Shown: positions 25,308-33,588 of the stretch, piece after piece
Position numbering within the stretch: position 1 is the first letter of the stretch
Layout: every line of letters starts with the position of its first letter
Assembly (NCBI RefSeq): GCF_045310695.1
Contig: NZ_JBJIAA010000023.1
Coordinates: forward strand, 17,901 to 81,900
Source: Clostridium_S neuense
Lineage (GTDB): Bacteria > Bacillota > Clostridia > Clostridiales > Clostridiaceae
Direction of reading: 5' to 3'
DNA: 64,000 bases
Translations under genes and position numbers: made by a program
Notes under the pieces: model-generated
Databases searched by the model: none
Seen by the model: the letters and a program-made list of their open reading frames with translations, nothing else
Told to the model about the DNA's origin: nothing

Positions 25308-26828
25308 ATGTACAATGAATTTACAAACCTAGAAAATTTACAAAAAATAATGCCAGATGCAAACGAATATACAATAGAAAGAATCAAAAAATTAAATAAA
25401 ATTTATGAATCTGGAATTAATCCATATCCATATAAATACTTTTCTATAACACACACCAAATATATATGTGATAACTTTGACTCAATTAGCGAAGATGAGA
25501 CTTTTACGCTTGCTGGAAGGGTAATGCTTTTTAGAAGAATGGGAAAAGCTGCTTTTGCTAATATATCTGACGAAAAAGGAAATATACAAATCTACTTTAG
25601 TAAATCTAACCTTGGAGAAGAAAGTTACAGCATTCTAAAACTTATTGAAACTGGAGATATCATAGGTATTTCAGGAAATGCCTTTAAAACAAAAACAGGA
25701 GAAATAACCATAAGAGCTAATAGCTTTACACTTCTCTCTAAAGCGGTTAGAAATTTGCCTGAAAAATATCATGGAATTCAAGATTCCGATTTAAGACAAA
25801 GACATCGTTCTTTAGATATGATAATGAATCCTGAGGTTAAAGAAAGATTTATTAAGCGTTCACAGGCAATTGCTGCCCTTAGAGAATATCTTGCTAGCTT
25901 AAGCTTTATTGAAATGGACACCCCTATATTAGATACTAAATACGGTGGCGGAGAAGCTAAACCTTTCACAACCTTCGTTAATGACTTAGACTCAGAAGTT
26001 TATATGACAATTTCACCTGAAATGTATTTAAAAAGGCTAATTGTAGGTGGAATCGAAAGAGTTTTTACCATTTCAAGATCCTTTAGAAATGAAGGAATTG
26101 ACCGAACTCATTATCCCGAATTTACTTTATTTGAATGCTATATGTCCTATGCGGATTACAATGATATGATGGAACTTATGGAGAATATATACACCTTTGT
26201 ATTCAACAAGGTTAATGGTTCCACACAGATTTCTTGTGGTGGAAAAACCATAGATTTTAAAGCTCCTTGGAAAAGAGAAAGAATGTACGACCTTGTAAAA
26301 AAGGATACAGGCATTGATGTAGAAAACCTCTCTAAAGATGATATTATTGCCAAAATAAAAAATCTTAACCTTTTAGAAGAAAAACAAAGTGAAGGATTAA
26401 ATATAAGTGGAATTTCAAAAGGAGAACTTGTGCTTAACTTATTTGAGGAATACTCTGAAAAGAAATTAATTGAGCCTACTTTTGTAATAGATTTTCCTGT
26501 AGAATCCTCTCCACTTTGCAAGGTTCATAGAGATAATTCTGAGTTAATAGAAAGATTTGAACCATATGCTTATGGAGTTGAACTTGGAAATGCTTACTCT
26601 GAATTAAACGATCCATTAAGACAAAGAGCTTTACTTAATGAGCAATCTTCAAAGTTAAGAGCTGGACTAGAAACAGCAAGCCCTATGGATGAAGAATTTG
26701 CCGTAGCTATTGATACTGGAATGCCTCCAACTGGCGGACTAGGAATGGGTATTGATAGAATGATTATGTTCTTAACCAATGCTGACTCTATTAAAGATGT
26801 CATTGCATTTCCTTTAATCAAGAGGTAA
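25308..26828 (+). CDS. lysS: Lysyl-tRNA synthetase, class II
   Basis: Charges tRNA-Lys with lysine. The 506 residues hold an OB-fold anticodon domain (residues 60-160, FTLAGRVMLFRRMGKAAF), then class II motif 1 (FIEMDTPIL), motif 2 (FRNEGIDRTHYPEFTLFECYMSY) and motif 3 (GMGIDRMIMFL). The normal synthetase usually sits near dusB/greA; here it stands alone behind a T-box, so it may be a second, starvation-induced copy (inference). ATG follows GAAGGGCGG. Confidence 0.95.
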   Translation: MYNEFTNLENLQKIMPDANEYTIERIKKLNKIYESGINPYPYKYFSITHTKYICDNFDSISEDETFTLAGRVMLFRRMGKAAFANISDEKGNIQIYFSKSNLGEESYSILKLIETGDIIGISGNAFKTKTGEITIRANSFTLLSKAVRNLPEKYHGIQDSDLRQRHRSLDMIMNPEVKERFIKRSQAIAALREYLASLSFIEMDTPILDTKYGGGEAKPFTTFVNDLDSEVYMTISPEMYLKRLIVGGIERVFTISRSFRNEGIDRTHYPEFTLFECYMSYADYNDMMELMENIYTFVFNKVNGSTQISCGGKTIDFKAPWKRERMYDLVKKDTGIDVENLSKDDIIAKIKNLNLLEEKQSEGLNISGISKGELVLNLFEEYSEKKLIEPTFVIDFPVESSPLCKVHRDNSELIERFEPYAYGVELGNAYSELNDPLRQRALLNEQSSKLRAGLETASPMDEEFAVAIDTGMPPTGGLGMGIDRMIMFLTNADSIKDVIAFPLIKR

Positions 26829-26842
26829 ATGCGAATTTGAAA

Positions 26843-27117
26843 AGCAGAGTAAAGAGTAGAGAGCAGAGAGTAGAGTGAAGGATGATTTTTCTCAGCTATG
26901 CTTCGAAAAATCTAAAACTTATTGCGCTCAAAGCGCTTAAAATATAATGTTCAGCGCAGCTGAAACTATTAAGTTCTAAGATTTACCTGAGTGAAACGAA
27001 AGGTAAATCCACATTCACTCTACTCTCTACTCCTTACTCTCTACTCTTCTTAAAATTCCAGTTTGTAGGAATAAACTTCATATTAGCAATTTCAATCTTT
27101 CAAGTTGTCTATCTATA
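26843..27117. repeat. Heptamer-armed element between lysS and argF
   Basis: Left arm period 7: GAGTAAA GAGTAGA GAGCAGA GAGTAGA. Right arm complementary: TACTCTC TACTCCT TACTCTC TACTCTT. Between them are the two core hairpins in inverse order to 3017. The type I outer end (GTTGTCTATCTATA) runs into the argF stop codon. Confidence 0.85.
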
Positions 27118-28114
27118 TATCCCCCAGCGTTGCAACCATAACTGCTTTTATAGTATGAAGTCTATTTTCAGCTTCATCAAAGACCATTGAGTATTCACTT
27201 TCAAATACCTCATCTGTAACTTCAAAGGGTTCAACCCCAAATTTATCATAAACCTCTTTTGCATCTATTGTATTTAAATCGTGAAATGCTGGCAAGCAAT
27301 GTGTAAACTTTACATTTGGATTTTTTGTCTTTTTAATGAGCTCCATATTTATTTGATAAGGCTTTAAGATACTAAGTCTTTCCTTCCATATCTCATCAGC
27401 CTCTCCCATAGATACCCATATGTCGTTATATAAAACATCAGCATTAAGCACAGCTTCATCTACATTATCAGTTATTGTTATGCTCGCACCTGTCTCTTTT
27501 GCAATATCCTTGCACTTTTCAACAAGCTCACTCGCCGGAAAAAGTTTCTTTGGTGCAGCAATTACAAAATCCATCCCCATTTTTACAGCACCAATCATAA
27601 GTGCGTTTGCAACATTATTTCTTCCGTCACCACAGTATACTAATTTCACTTCGTTTAATGGTTTTTTAACATTCTCCTGTATTGTAAGAAAATTTGCAAG
27701 GGTCTGAGTTGGATGATCAGTATCTGTCAATCCATTCCATACAGGTACTCCAGAGTATTTTGCCAAAATTTCAACATTTTCTTGTTCAAAGCCTCTATAC
27801 TCTATTCCATCAAACATTCTTCCAAGAACTCTTGCGCTATCCTTTATAGACTCCTTTTTTCCTATTGGACTTCCTACTGAACCTATATAAACAGCATGTG
27901 CTCCTTGATCATGTGCTGAGATTTCAAAAGAGCATCTTGTTCTAGTTGAATCTTTTTCAAATATAAGTGCTATATTTTTCCCCTTCAAATACTGCTTTTC
28001 TGAACCATTATACTTGTCTTCCTTTAGCTTTTTAGCAAGTTTTAAAAGATAATCTATTTCTTCCGGACTATAATCTAAAAGTGTTAAAAAACTTTTATTC
28101 TTTAAATTAACCAT
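27113..28114 (-). CDS. argF: Ornithine carbamoyltransferase
   Basis: Makes citrulline from ornithine and carbamoyl phosphate in arginine synthesis (or the reverse in the deiminase pathway). Full length at 333 residues. Carbamoyl phosphate site STRTR (56-60), HPTQ near 135, the ornithine loop and HCLPAFHD near 270 are intact. ARG boxes upstream support arginine repression, which favours the anabolic role. It stands alone. The stop codon (TAG) lies in the end of the adjacent repeat. Confidence 0.95.
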   Translation of the reverse strand: MVNLKNKSFLTLLDYSPEEIDYLLKLAKKLKEDKYNGSEKQYLKGKNIALIFEKDSTRTRCSFEISAHDQGAHAVYIGSVGSPIGKKESIKDSARVLGRMFDGIEYRGFEQENVEILAKYSGVPVWNGLTDTDHPTQTLANFLTIQENVKKPLNEVKLVYCGDGRNNVANALMIGAVKMGMDFVIAAPKKLFPASELVEKCKDIAKETGASITITDNVDEAVLNADVLYNDIWVSMGEADEIWKERLSILKPYQINMELIKKTKNPNVKFTHCLPAFHDLNTIDAKEVYDKFGVEPFEVTDEVFESEYSMVFDEAENRLHTIKAVMVATLGDI

Positions 28115-28147
28115 TTTAAAAAACCCCCTACTTATTTGACCGTTACA

Positions 28148-28200
28148 TTATAATTATTCATTTATGTGAATAATTATAACACTTTATGCATAAAAATTCA
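28148..28200 (-). promoter_or_regulatory. ArgR/AhrC operator (ARG boxes) upstream of argF
   Basis: A perfect 13-bp inverted repeat TTATAATTATTCA (28148-28160) and TGAATAATTATAA (28167-28179) matches the ARG box core TGAATAATTAT; a weaker TTATGCATAAAAATTCA follows. Confidence 0.7.
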
Positions 28201-28283
28201 ACAATAAAAAAGCTATATTTTAAATAAAAGTATTAAAATCAACTCTTATTTAAAATATGGCCTTTTATAAATATACCGTTATT

Positions 28284-28433
28284 CTACTTTTTACCCATAG
28301 AGTTTATTACCCCTGAAAGATTATTTATACTATTAGTTAAACTTTCAAGCTTGCCTTCAATTCTTACAAGAAGGTATATTGACACAGCTATTGGAAATCC
28401 AACATTGCCTATTAATCCAACAAGACTATCCAT
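28284..28433 (-). CDS. YvrJ-family small membrane peptide
   Basis: A 49-residue peptide, MDSLVGLIGNVGFPIAVSIY..., with one membrane helix then a polar heptad-like tail. GNVGFPIAVSIYLLVRIEGKL is the YvrJ family signature. AAGGGGAG precedes the ATG. Some relatives adjoin phage or holin genes, but none is here. Function unknown. Confidence 0.8.
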   Translation of the reverse strand: MDSLVGLIGNVGFPIAVSIYLLVRIEGKLESLTNSINNLSGVINSMGKK

Positions 28434-28462
28434 GGCTAACACTCCCCTTCAATAGTGAAATA

Positions 28463-28506
28463 TGCGAAGTAACAATATTTTTGATCATTAATATTGTTAC
28501 TTCGCA
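28463..28506. repeat. Miniature GCGAAGTAA palindrome
   Basis: TGCGAAGTAACAATATT (28463-28479) and its perfect 17-base complement (28490-28506) flank a 10-base loop. It consists only of the ends of the larger GCGAAGTAA elements. Confidence 0.75.
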
Positions 28507-28643
28507 TAAAACAAAATCAAAGAATACACATACATTGAAGCTTTCGTCTAAGTACACATTCTTTATGAGTAAAATTTTATAAACTTCCTAAAATCCGTTT
28601 CTCTACAAAAAATAAACTGCAAATCTAAAAAAGCTGAGATATT

Positions 28644-29231
28644 TTACTCTTCATATTCATCAATAATTTTTTCAGCTATATTTTTTATAACACTGGCCTG
28701 TGCTACAAGATTCATTACCACTAAAAATACTAAGATTCTTTCTTCATCCTTTTGATCAAGATTAAATTTCTTTACAATGTCTCTTAGTTTACTATTGTTT
28801 AAATGCTGATCCTGAAGCATAGCTTCAAAATAACTTTTTTGTACATTCGAAAAGACCTCATAAGCTTGTTCCCATGATATTATATCGTCACTCCTGTCAT
28901 TTATATCATTAAATGCAAGATTAAAAACCTTCTTTATCTCATCAGTTGTAAGAACAGGTCTCATATAGCTTAAAAGAAGTAATTGCGCAATATGCTCTCT
29001 TGTATAACCTTTTTTCTTTCCATCCTGAGGCTTAGATATAACACAGCCCTTTATATAATTTTGCACTATATTTTTAGTGTACGTTTCATTTTCAAATTTA
29101 TCATTTAAAAAATCAATAACTTGAGATAAAAACAAATCAAGTTTAGGTAGTTCATCATAGCTTATAGTGCTATTTTTTGATATTTGTTCAGCTAAATTCT
29201 TCATAGTATCTATATAAGATTTATTGGCCAT
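28644..29231 (-). CDS. DUF1836 domain protein
   Basis: A 195-residue soluble protein of the clostridial DUF1836 family (conserved YTKNIVQNYIKGCVISKPQDGKKKGYTREHIAQLLLLSYMR). The central part resembles a MerR-like helix-turn-helix, suggesting a regulator, but the target is unknown. The promoter TTGTAA-17-TATAAT lies on the minus strand at 29297-29269. The gap to the next gene holds a similar promoter on the other strand and nothing else obvious. Confidence 0.75.
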   Translation of the reverse strand: MANKSYIDTMKNLAEQISKNSTISYDELPKLDLFLSQVIDFLNDKFENETYTKNIVQNYIKGCVISKPQDGKKKGYTREHIAQLLLLSYMRPVLTTDEIKKVFNLAFNDINDRSDDIISWEQAYEVFSNVQKSYFEAMLQDQHLNNSKLRDIVKKFNLDQKDEERILVFLVVMNLVAQASVIKNIAEKIIDEYEE

Positions 29232-29268
29232 CCTATTTCGCCCCCTTCATTACAATTATTACAATTAC

Positions 29269-29439
29269 ATTATAAGTTATATATAACCTTATTACAAGTT
29301 ATTTTTATCCATAATCATAGAAACTTAAAGAAAACGTGAGATATTAAAAGCTAGTGCTACATTTTTTGTACAAGCAGTTCCAACTAACTTAAAATAAGTT
29401 TATTTTTATATTGTAATATGGTATTTAATATCATATAAT
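29269..29439. promoter_or_regulatory. Divergent promoters between DUF1836 and the PspA cluster
   Basis: Minus strand: TTGTAA (29297-29292), 17, TATAAT (29274-29269). Plus strand: TTGTAA (29411-29416), 17, TATAAT (29434-29439). The two have identical boxes. Confidence 0.6.
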
Positions 29440-29533
29440 TAACACATGATCTAATTTGGCAAGCAATAATTTGATGATATGTGGTAAGGCATATGCATTT
29501 TAATATATAATAACTATATATTAGATTTAGGGG

Positions 29534-29995
29534 GTGTCAAAAATAAAACATAAAAAAATCATATTAACCTTTTTAATATTATTTGTTTTTACTTTAATAA
29601 ATGTAGTAAGTCCAAGTTCACTTTATTTTAAATCAAATGAAAAATATGGAATAGTATATGCCACTCCAAGAGGAGGTTTTCATTCAGGAAGCTTTAGCAG
29701 TGGCCACTCAAGTTCAGGTGGAGGCTTTAAATCTGGAAGCTTTCATAATTCATCAGGGAGTTCTAGTTCAAAATCATACAGTGGAAATTCAAGCTCTAAA
29801 AGCTATAACAGCGGCAGTGGTCAAACAACAAAAAGAAGCTACATCCCAATACCTATTCCAATACCATTTGGTCACAGCAGTTACGGCAGAGGCGGTTATT
29901 ATGGCGGTGGAATGATATCTTTCATTTTTAAATTTATATTATTTATAATAGTTATAGTTATTATATATAACTATATAAAGAGGCGTAGAAGATAA
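29534..29995 (+). CDS. Gly/Ser-rich secreted or membrane-anchored protein
   Basis: About 153 residues: N-terminal hydrophobic signal (residues 7-30), a Gly/Ser/His-rich low-complexity region (45-95, SGSFSSGHSSSGGGF), a Pro-Ile run (PIPIPIPF), and a C-terminal membrane helix followed by KRRRR, so both ends are probably inside. The start is unclear: GTG 29534 overlaps the GGGGG of its own ribosome site, and no ATG follows. An ATA at 29543 would have ideal spacing from AGGGGG. It leads the PspA gene by 99 bases, suggesting an envelope-stress operon. No function assigned. Confidence 0.7.
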   Translation: MSKIKHKKIILTFLILFVFTLINVVSPSSLYFKSNEKYGIVYATPRGGFHSGSFSSGHSSSGGGFKSGSFHNSSGSSSSKSYSGNSSSKSYNSGSGQTTKRSYIPIPIPIPFGHSSYGRGGYYGGGMISFIFKFILFIIVIVIIYNYIKRRRR

Positions 29996-30094
29996 TATAT
30001 AAGTTAAACAATATGTTTCTTCTAAAACTGAAGTTACATGTTTAATAAATATAGCAATCTAAAATAAATTAATTATAATTAGGAGGATAAAATT

Positions 30095-30751
30095 ATGGGA
30101 GTTTTTAAAAGATTATCAAACATGATGAGGGCAAAGGTTAATGACACTTTAGACGAAATGGAAAATCCAATAGAATTACTTGATCAAAAAATAAGAGATA
30201 TGGAAGAAAGTCTTAACAACGCAAAGATTTCTTCTGCTCAAATTCTTGGAAATGTTCATGAAATTGAAAAGAAAATGGAAAAAGCAAAATTGGAATCACA
30301 GGACTTTGATGCTAAGGTAAAACTTGCAGTACAAAAAGGTAACGACGAACTTGCTAAAAAAGCACTTCAAAAAAAATTAGATGCTGATAAGCAATATGAA
30401 TCTCTTTCAAAAAGCTATGAGGATGCATCTAAAAAAGCTACATTAATAAAAGATAAATTAAGAGATTTAGAAGAAGAAATCGAAAAAACTAGAGCTTACA
30501 GAGATGAAGCCGCTGCAAGGTACAATAATGCTGAAGCTACTAAAAAAGTAAATGAAGTTCTTTCAAATGTAGAAACAGGCTCAAACAAAATAAACCTTGA
30601 TGATATAGAAAGAAAAATTGAAAAGAAGGAAGCCCTTGCTGAAGGACTTGGTGATTTACAGCAGGATAAATCTTTAGATAAAGAATTTGAAGAGTTAAAT
30701 TCTGTAAGCCTTGATGATGAACTTGCAAAATATAAAAATGCCAACAAATAA
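30095..30751 (+). CDS. pspA: PspA/IM30 family phage-shock protein
   Basis: Peripheral membrane coiled-coil protein that assembles into ESCRT-III-like rods and protects the membrane. It has the family start MGVFKRLSNMMRAKVNDTLDEMENPIELLDQKIRDME, a long helical hairpin up to about residue 155 and an acidic C-terminal tail. 218 residues is normal. AGGAGG precedes the ATG. It lies between a Gly/Ser-rich membrane protein and a Cys-rich protein. Confidence 0.93.
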   Translation: MGVFKRLSNMMRAKVNDTLDEMENPIELLDQKIRDMEESLNNAKISSAQILGNVHEIEKKMEKAKLESQDFDAKVKLAVQKGNDELAKKALQKKLDADKQYESLSKSYEDASKKATLIKDKLRDLEEEIEKTRAYRDEAAARYNNAEATKKVNEVLSNVETGSNKINLDDIERKIEKKEALAEGLGDLQQDKSLDKEFEELNSVSLDDELAKYKNANK

Positions 30752-30754
30752 ATC

Positions 30755-30846
30755 ACTTGAAAAATCAAAATTTCAATAATTAAAGCAGTTTATCTATAGT
30801 TTATAATTCACAGTTCACATTTATTGTTGGCTGTGAATTGATTTTA
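30755..30846. repeat. Repeat fragment and hairpin after pspA
   Basis: 30755-30798 matches the right part of the type III palindromes (TTTCAATAATTAAAGC, GTTTATCTATA). AATTCACAG (30805-30813) pairs with CTGTGAATT (30831-30839) and is followed by GATTTTA, so it may also terminate pspA. Confidence 0.5.
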
Positions 30847-30939
30847 TGTACAGATGGTTGTACTAATAATTGTTTAATAAATAACTTTTTAGTAGCAGCC
30901 TTTACATCTATAAATTAAAAATGGTGGGGGGATTCTTCC

Positions 30940-31596
30940 ATGAGTAAAACAGAGGATTTTATATCAAAAGAAAAAGACTTTTATGGGAAAATTTATTCAG
31001 ATATCGCATTTGCTATAGATGATATTTCAGACCTAGTTGATAAATCTACATTTAAGAATAGAAAATATACATCAAAGCAACCTATTTTGAATAAATATAT
31101 AGAGCTTCTTGATTCCGCAGCTGCTGAAAGTAAAAGCAAAAATAAAGGTTTTTTTAAAAATTTATTCGAAGATGATAAATATATAAATTTGCTTGAAGGC
31201 TATAAGAATGATCACCGTGATGAATTGAATCAGCTTGAGGACTGCTGCCAATGTCAATGTTTAAAATGCACCGCTGAATGTAAATTTGACAGCTGTAATA
31301 GGTGCAGTGACAGAGGCAAAGTAGCTTATTGTGATCATTCAAGAACAAACGTAGTAACATACAAGAATAGAGTTTTAAATCTAGTAAATAACGATACTGG
31401 TATGGATGACAGCTATAATGTACTTGCTGTAGTTCAAGATGCAGTAAAGGATAAAAGATATATATTAATAGAAAACATATCAAATTCTGAAAGATTCATA
31501 CTATATTATTATCCCGGAATAAGAGAGGATTCATATGGCGAAATAACAAACGAAGAAGACTTCAACTTCGCCGCTGAAGCTTACGATAATCTTTAA
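30940..31596 (+). CDS. Cys-cluster protein of the PspA locus, unknown function
   Basis: A 218-residue soluble protein. The N-terminal half is helical and charged. The middle has a dense Cys cluster (CCQCQCLKCTAECKFDSCNRC, then YCDH) suited to binding one or two metal ions. The C-terminal 80 residues look like a small alpha/beta domain (NVLAVVQDAVKDKRYILIENIS, RFILYYYPG). I do not recognise the family. Its position after pspA suggests a role in the same membrane-stress response. Confidence 0.65.
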   Translation: MSKTEDFISKEKDFYGKIYSDIAFAIDDISDLVDKSTFKNRKYTSKQPILNKYIELLDSAAAESKSKNKGFFKNLFEDDKYINLLEGYKNDHRDELNQLEDCCQCQCLKCTAECKFDSCNRCSDRGKVAYCDHSRTNVVTYKNRVLNLVNNDTGMDDSYNVLAVVQDAVKDKRYILIENISNSERFILYYYPGIREDSYGEITNEEDFNFAAEAYDNL

Positions 31597-31597
31597 T

Positions 31598-31755
31598 CAA
31601 TGAACAATTAAGGATGATTTACCTTTCGTTTTAATCTTAAAACTTAATAATGTCAGCTGCGCTGAACTCTAAATTTCATACAATGTTCAATTATTAAGGA
31701 TGATTTTTCTCCCAGAAGTAGCGGAGAAAAATCATCCTTAATTGTGAATTAAACA
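31598..31755. repeat. Divergent heptamer-armed element with perfect hairpin
   Basis: Shares GATTTACCTTTCGTTT, TCAGCTGCGCTGAA and GAGAAAAATC with the other copies. A perfect 17-bp stem, AAGGATGATTTTTCTCC (31696-31712) with its complement (31723-31739), stands out. The arms lack clear heptamers. Confidence 0.65.
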
Positions 31756-31831
31756 AATATTGCTTGAATGGCCTTTTGTATATCTCATTTTAATACTTCA
31801 GATTTTATATAAACATATTAATAATATAAAG

Positions 31832-31954
31832 TTATCCACAAAACTCACAATTTTGTCCACAGAAATTGTGAATAACTACTGGATAAAAACAAACACTTCT
31901 ATGGATAATTAAACCTATACATAACTTTTATGCACACAATTAACATTATTCACA
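31832..31954. promoter_or_regulatory. Cluster of five DnaA-box-like sites
   Basis: TTATCCACA (31832-31840, exact consensus), TTGTCCACA (31853-31861), TTATTCACA on the minus strand (31867-31875), TTATGCACA (31928-31936) and TTATTCACA (31946-31954), all in 123 bases of non-coding DNA. dnaA and gyrase genes are not near, so this is not the obvious oriC. Bacillus has similar DnaA-box clusters that titrate or regulate DnaA. Confidence 0.6.
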
Positions 31955-31983
31955 CATAGTTATTAACGATTAGATTTTATATA

Positions 31984-33195
31984 TTATTTAAGTTTAATAT
32001 AATTTTTATATTCAAAAAACATGGACATTATGAAATCTCTGTACTTATTTTTTTCATTTTCAACATCAAGATACATCCTTGTGGCATATACATCACAAAA
32101 TGATGCTATAATCAGATAAGGCGACTTTTCTTTAAACATATCGAAAAAATTGTAAAACTTGCTTTGATAATCCTCAGCATTATCCTTAAATATACTTAAT
32201 GGATACATGTGATTCTTAACTATGCATCCTACAAGCTCTTTACCTTGAGCAGAAAACCCCAAATTATCACATACCTTAGTAATTATATTGTATCCAGAGA
32301 TATCATGGCCCTTAAAACTTATTTTATCTCCCTCTTTTTTATAGCTTTCAAATTTTCCTATATCATGAACAAATATTCCAAAAGCTAAATAATCTAAAAT
32401 ATTGCAATCATCAGCATCCATTTTCAAAGTATCTAGGTCAATACCTTCAATAGTAATATACCCTTTTTGCATATCTTTAAAAACATGATATGCAGTATTC
32501 ATATGCGTAAAAGCATCTACTGAATGATATTTGCATTTGCCAATACTTTTAAGCTCATTTATATATGGAATCAATTCTTTAAGCACATAAAATTGATCTG
32601 CAATTTCAAAGAAAATGCCATTTTCATCATTGTGTATTACATTTAATATTTCATTTTTAATCAATTCCTTAGGACAATTTAATATATTACTGGCCTCACT
32701 TCTTATATGAGCCTCAGTATATGCACTAAAATGAATTCCATACTTTATATAAAATCTTATTCCCCTAAGTATTCTTATTGGATCATTGTTTATACTTTCG
32801 TCATTTACCTCTTGTATTATTCTTCTTTTTATATGAAGCCTTCCTTTAAATGGATCGATAATTTGGTTGCTTCCAAGATTAAGCGCTATAGCATTCATAG
32901 TAAAATCCCTAGTAGCTAAATCCTCCTCAATTGTATCTCCCTTTAATTTACTTATATTAAGTATTTTATCCTCATAGGTCATTTGATATGTTCTATCATA
33001 ACTTGAAACAAGGACATATCCTTTAATCTGAAGTTCTTTTACGAATCCTTCTATATCTCCTTTTACCAATATGTCTAAATTAGAGGTTTCCCCCTTTATT
33101 TTAATAAGCTTATCTCTTATGTACCCTCCAATTATAAATACTTCTACATTAAAGTTTTTTATTATATTTTTTAAATTCTTTATAATTTTTATCAC
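31984..33195 (-). CDS. cca: CCA-adding enzyme / poly(A) polymerase family protein with HD domain
   Basis: Nucleotidyltransferase family that completes tRNA 3' CCA ends. GGYIRD (23-28) binds nucleotide; DLATRDFTMNAIALN and DPIRILRGIRFY are conserved head and neck motifs; a C-terminal HD domain (VHDIGKFESY) is present. The catalytic pair normally reads Asp-x-Asp, but here it is Asn39-Leu-Asp41, losing one metal carboxylate. It may be impaired or specialised. The start is GTG with GAGGTGG upstream. Confidence 0.85.
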   Translation of the reverse strand: MIKIIKNLKNIIKNFNVEVFIIGGYIRDKLIKIKGETSNLDILVKGDIEGFVKELQIKGYVLVSSYDRTYQMTYEDKILNISKLKGDTIEEDLATRDFTMNAIALNLGSNQIIDPFKGRLHIKRRIIQEVNDESINNDPIRILRGIRFYIKYGIHFSAYTEAHIRSEASNILNCPKELIKNEILNVIHNDENGIFFEIADQFYVLKELIPYINELKSIGKCKYHSVDAFTHMNTAYHVFKDMQKGYITIEGIDLDTLKMDADDCNILDYLAFGIFVHDIGKFESYKKEGDKISFKGHDISGYNIITKVCDNLGFSAQGKELVGCIVKNHMYPLSIFKDNAEDYQSKFYNFFDMFKEKSPYLIIASFCDVYATRMYLDVENEKNKYRDFIMSMFFEYKNYIKLK

Positions 33196-33433
33196 TCATA
33201 CCACCTCAAAGTAATTATAACATACGTACATATATATATACATGTCCCATATCTTCGACAATTTAATTAGGTAAACCCATATTATTACTATTTTATGTTT
33301 TACCAATTATATTACAATAATTTCCTTAGCATTTTGATGTTTTAATGCTTAAGATATGTTAAGCTTTATAATTTACAGCGATATTTCTAGTTTTGCGGAC
33401 ATGGCAAATATTTCAATTACAATAAAAAAAGCA

Positions 33434-33542
33434 TTGACTTTTGAATTATATGGTAGTATATTAACTTTAGATGGAATTTAATAAAAAAAATGTAACTATA
33501 TTAAAAATTGATATTGACTTTTAATGTAATATTTGTTATTAT
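33434..33542 (+). promoter_or_regulatory. Tandem promoters of abrB
   Basis: P1: TTGACT (33434-33439), 17, TATATT (33457-33462). P2: TTGACT (33514-33519), 17, TATTAT (33537-33542). The rest of the 33196-33588 gap is AT-rich without genes. Confidence 0.65.
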
Positions 33543-33588
33543 TTAATTGTAGTATTTGTCGAATGATGTAATTTAAGGAGGATAAAAA

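Noticed and set aside
28463..28506. Intrinsic terminator for the DUF1836 or YvrJ-like gene
   Set aside because: The stem is perfect but no T-run follows on either strand, and the sequence matches repeat-element ends.
31832..31954. Chromosomal origin of replication
   Set aside because: DnaA boxes are present but there is no dnaA, dnaN, gyrase or obvious DNA-unwinding element arrangement here.
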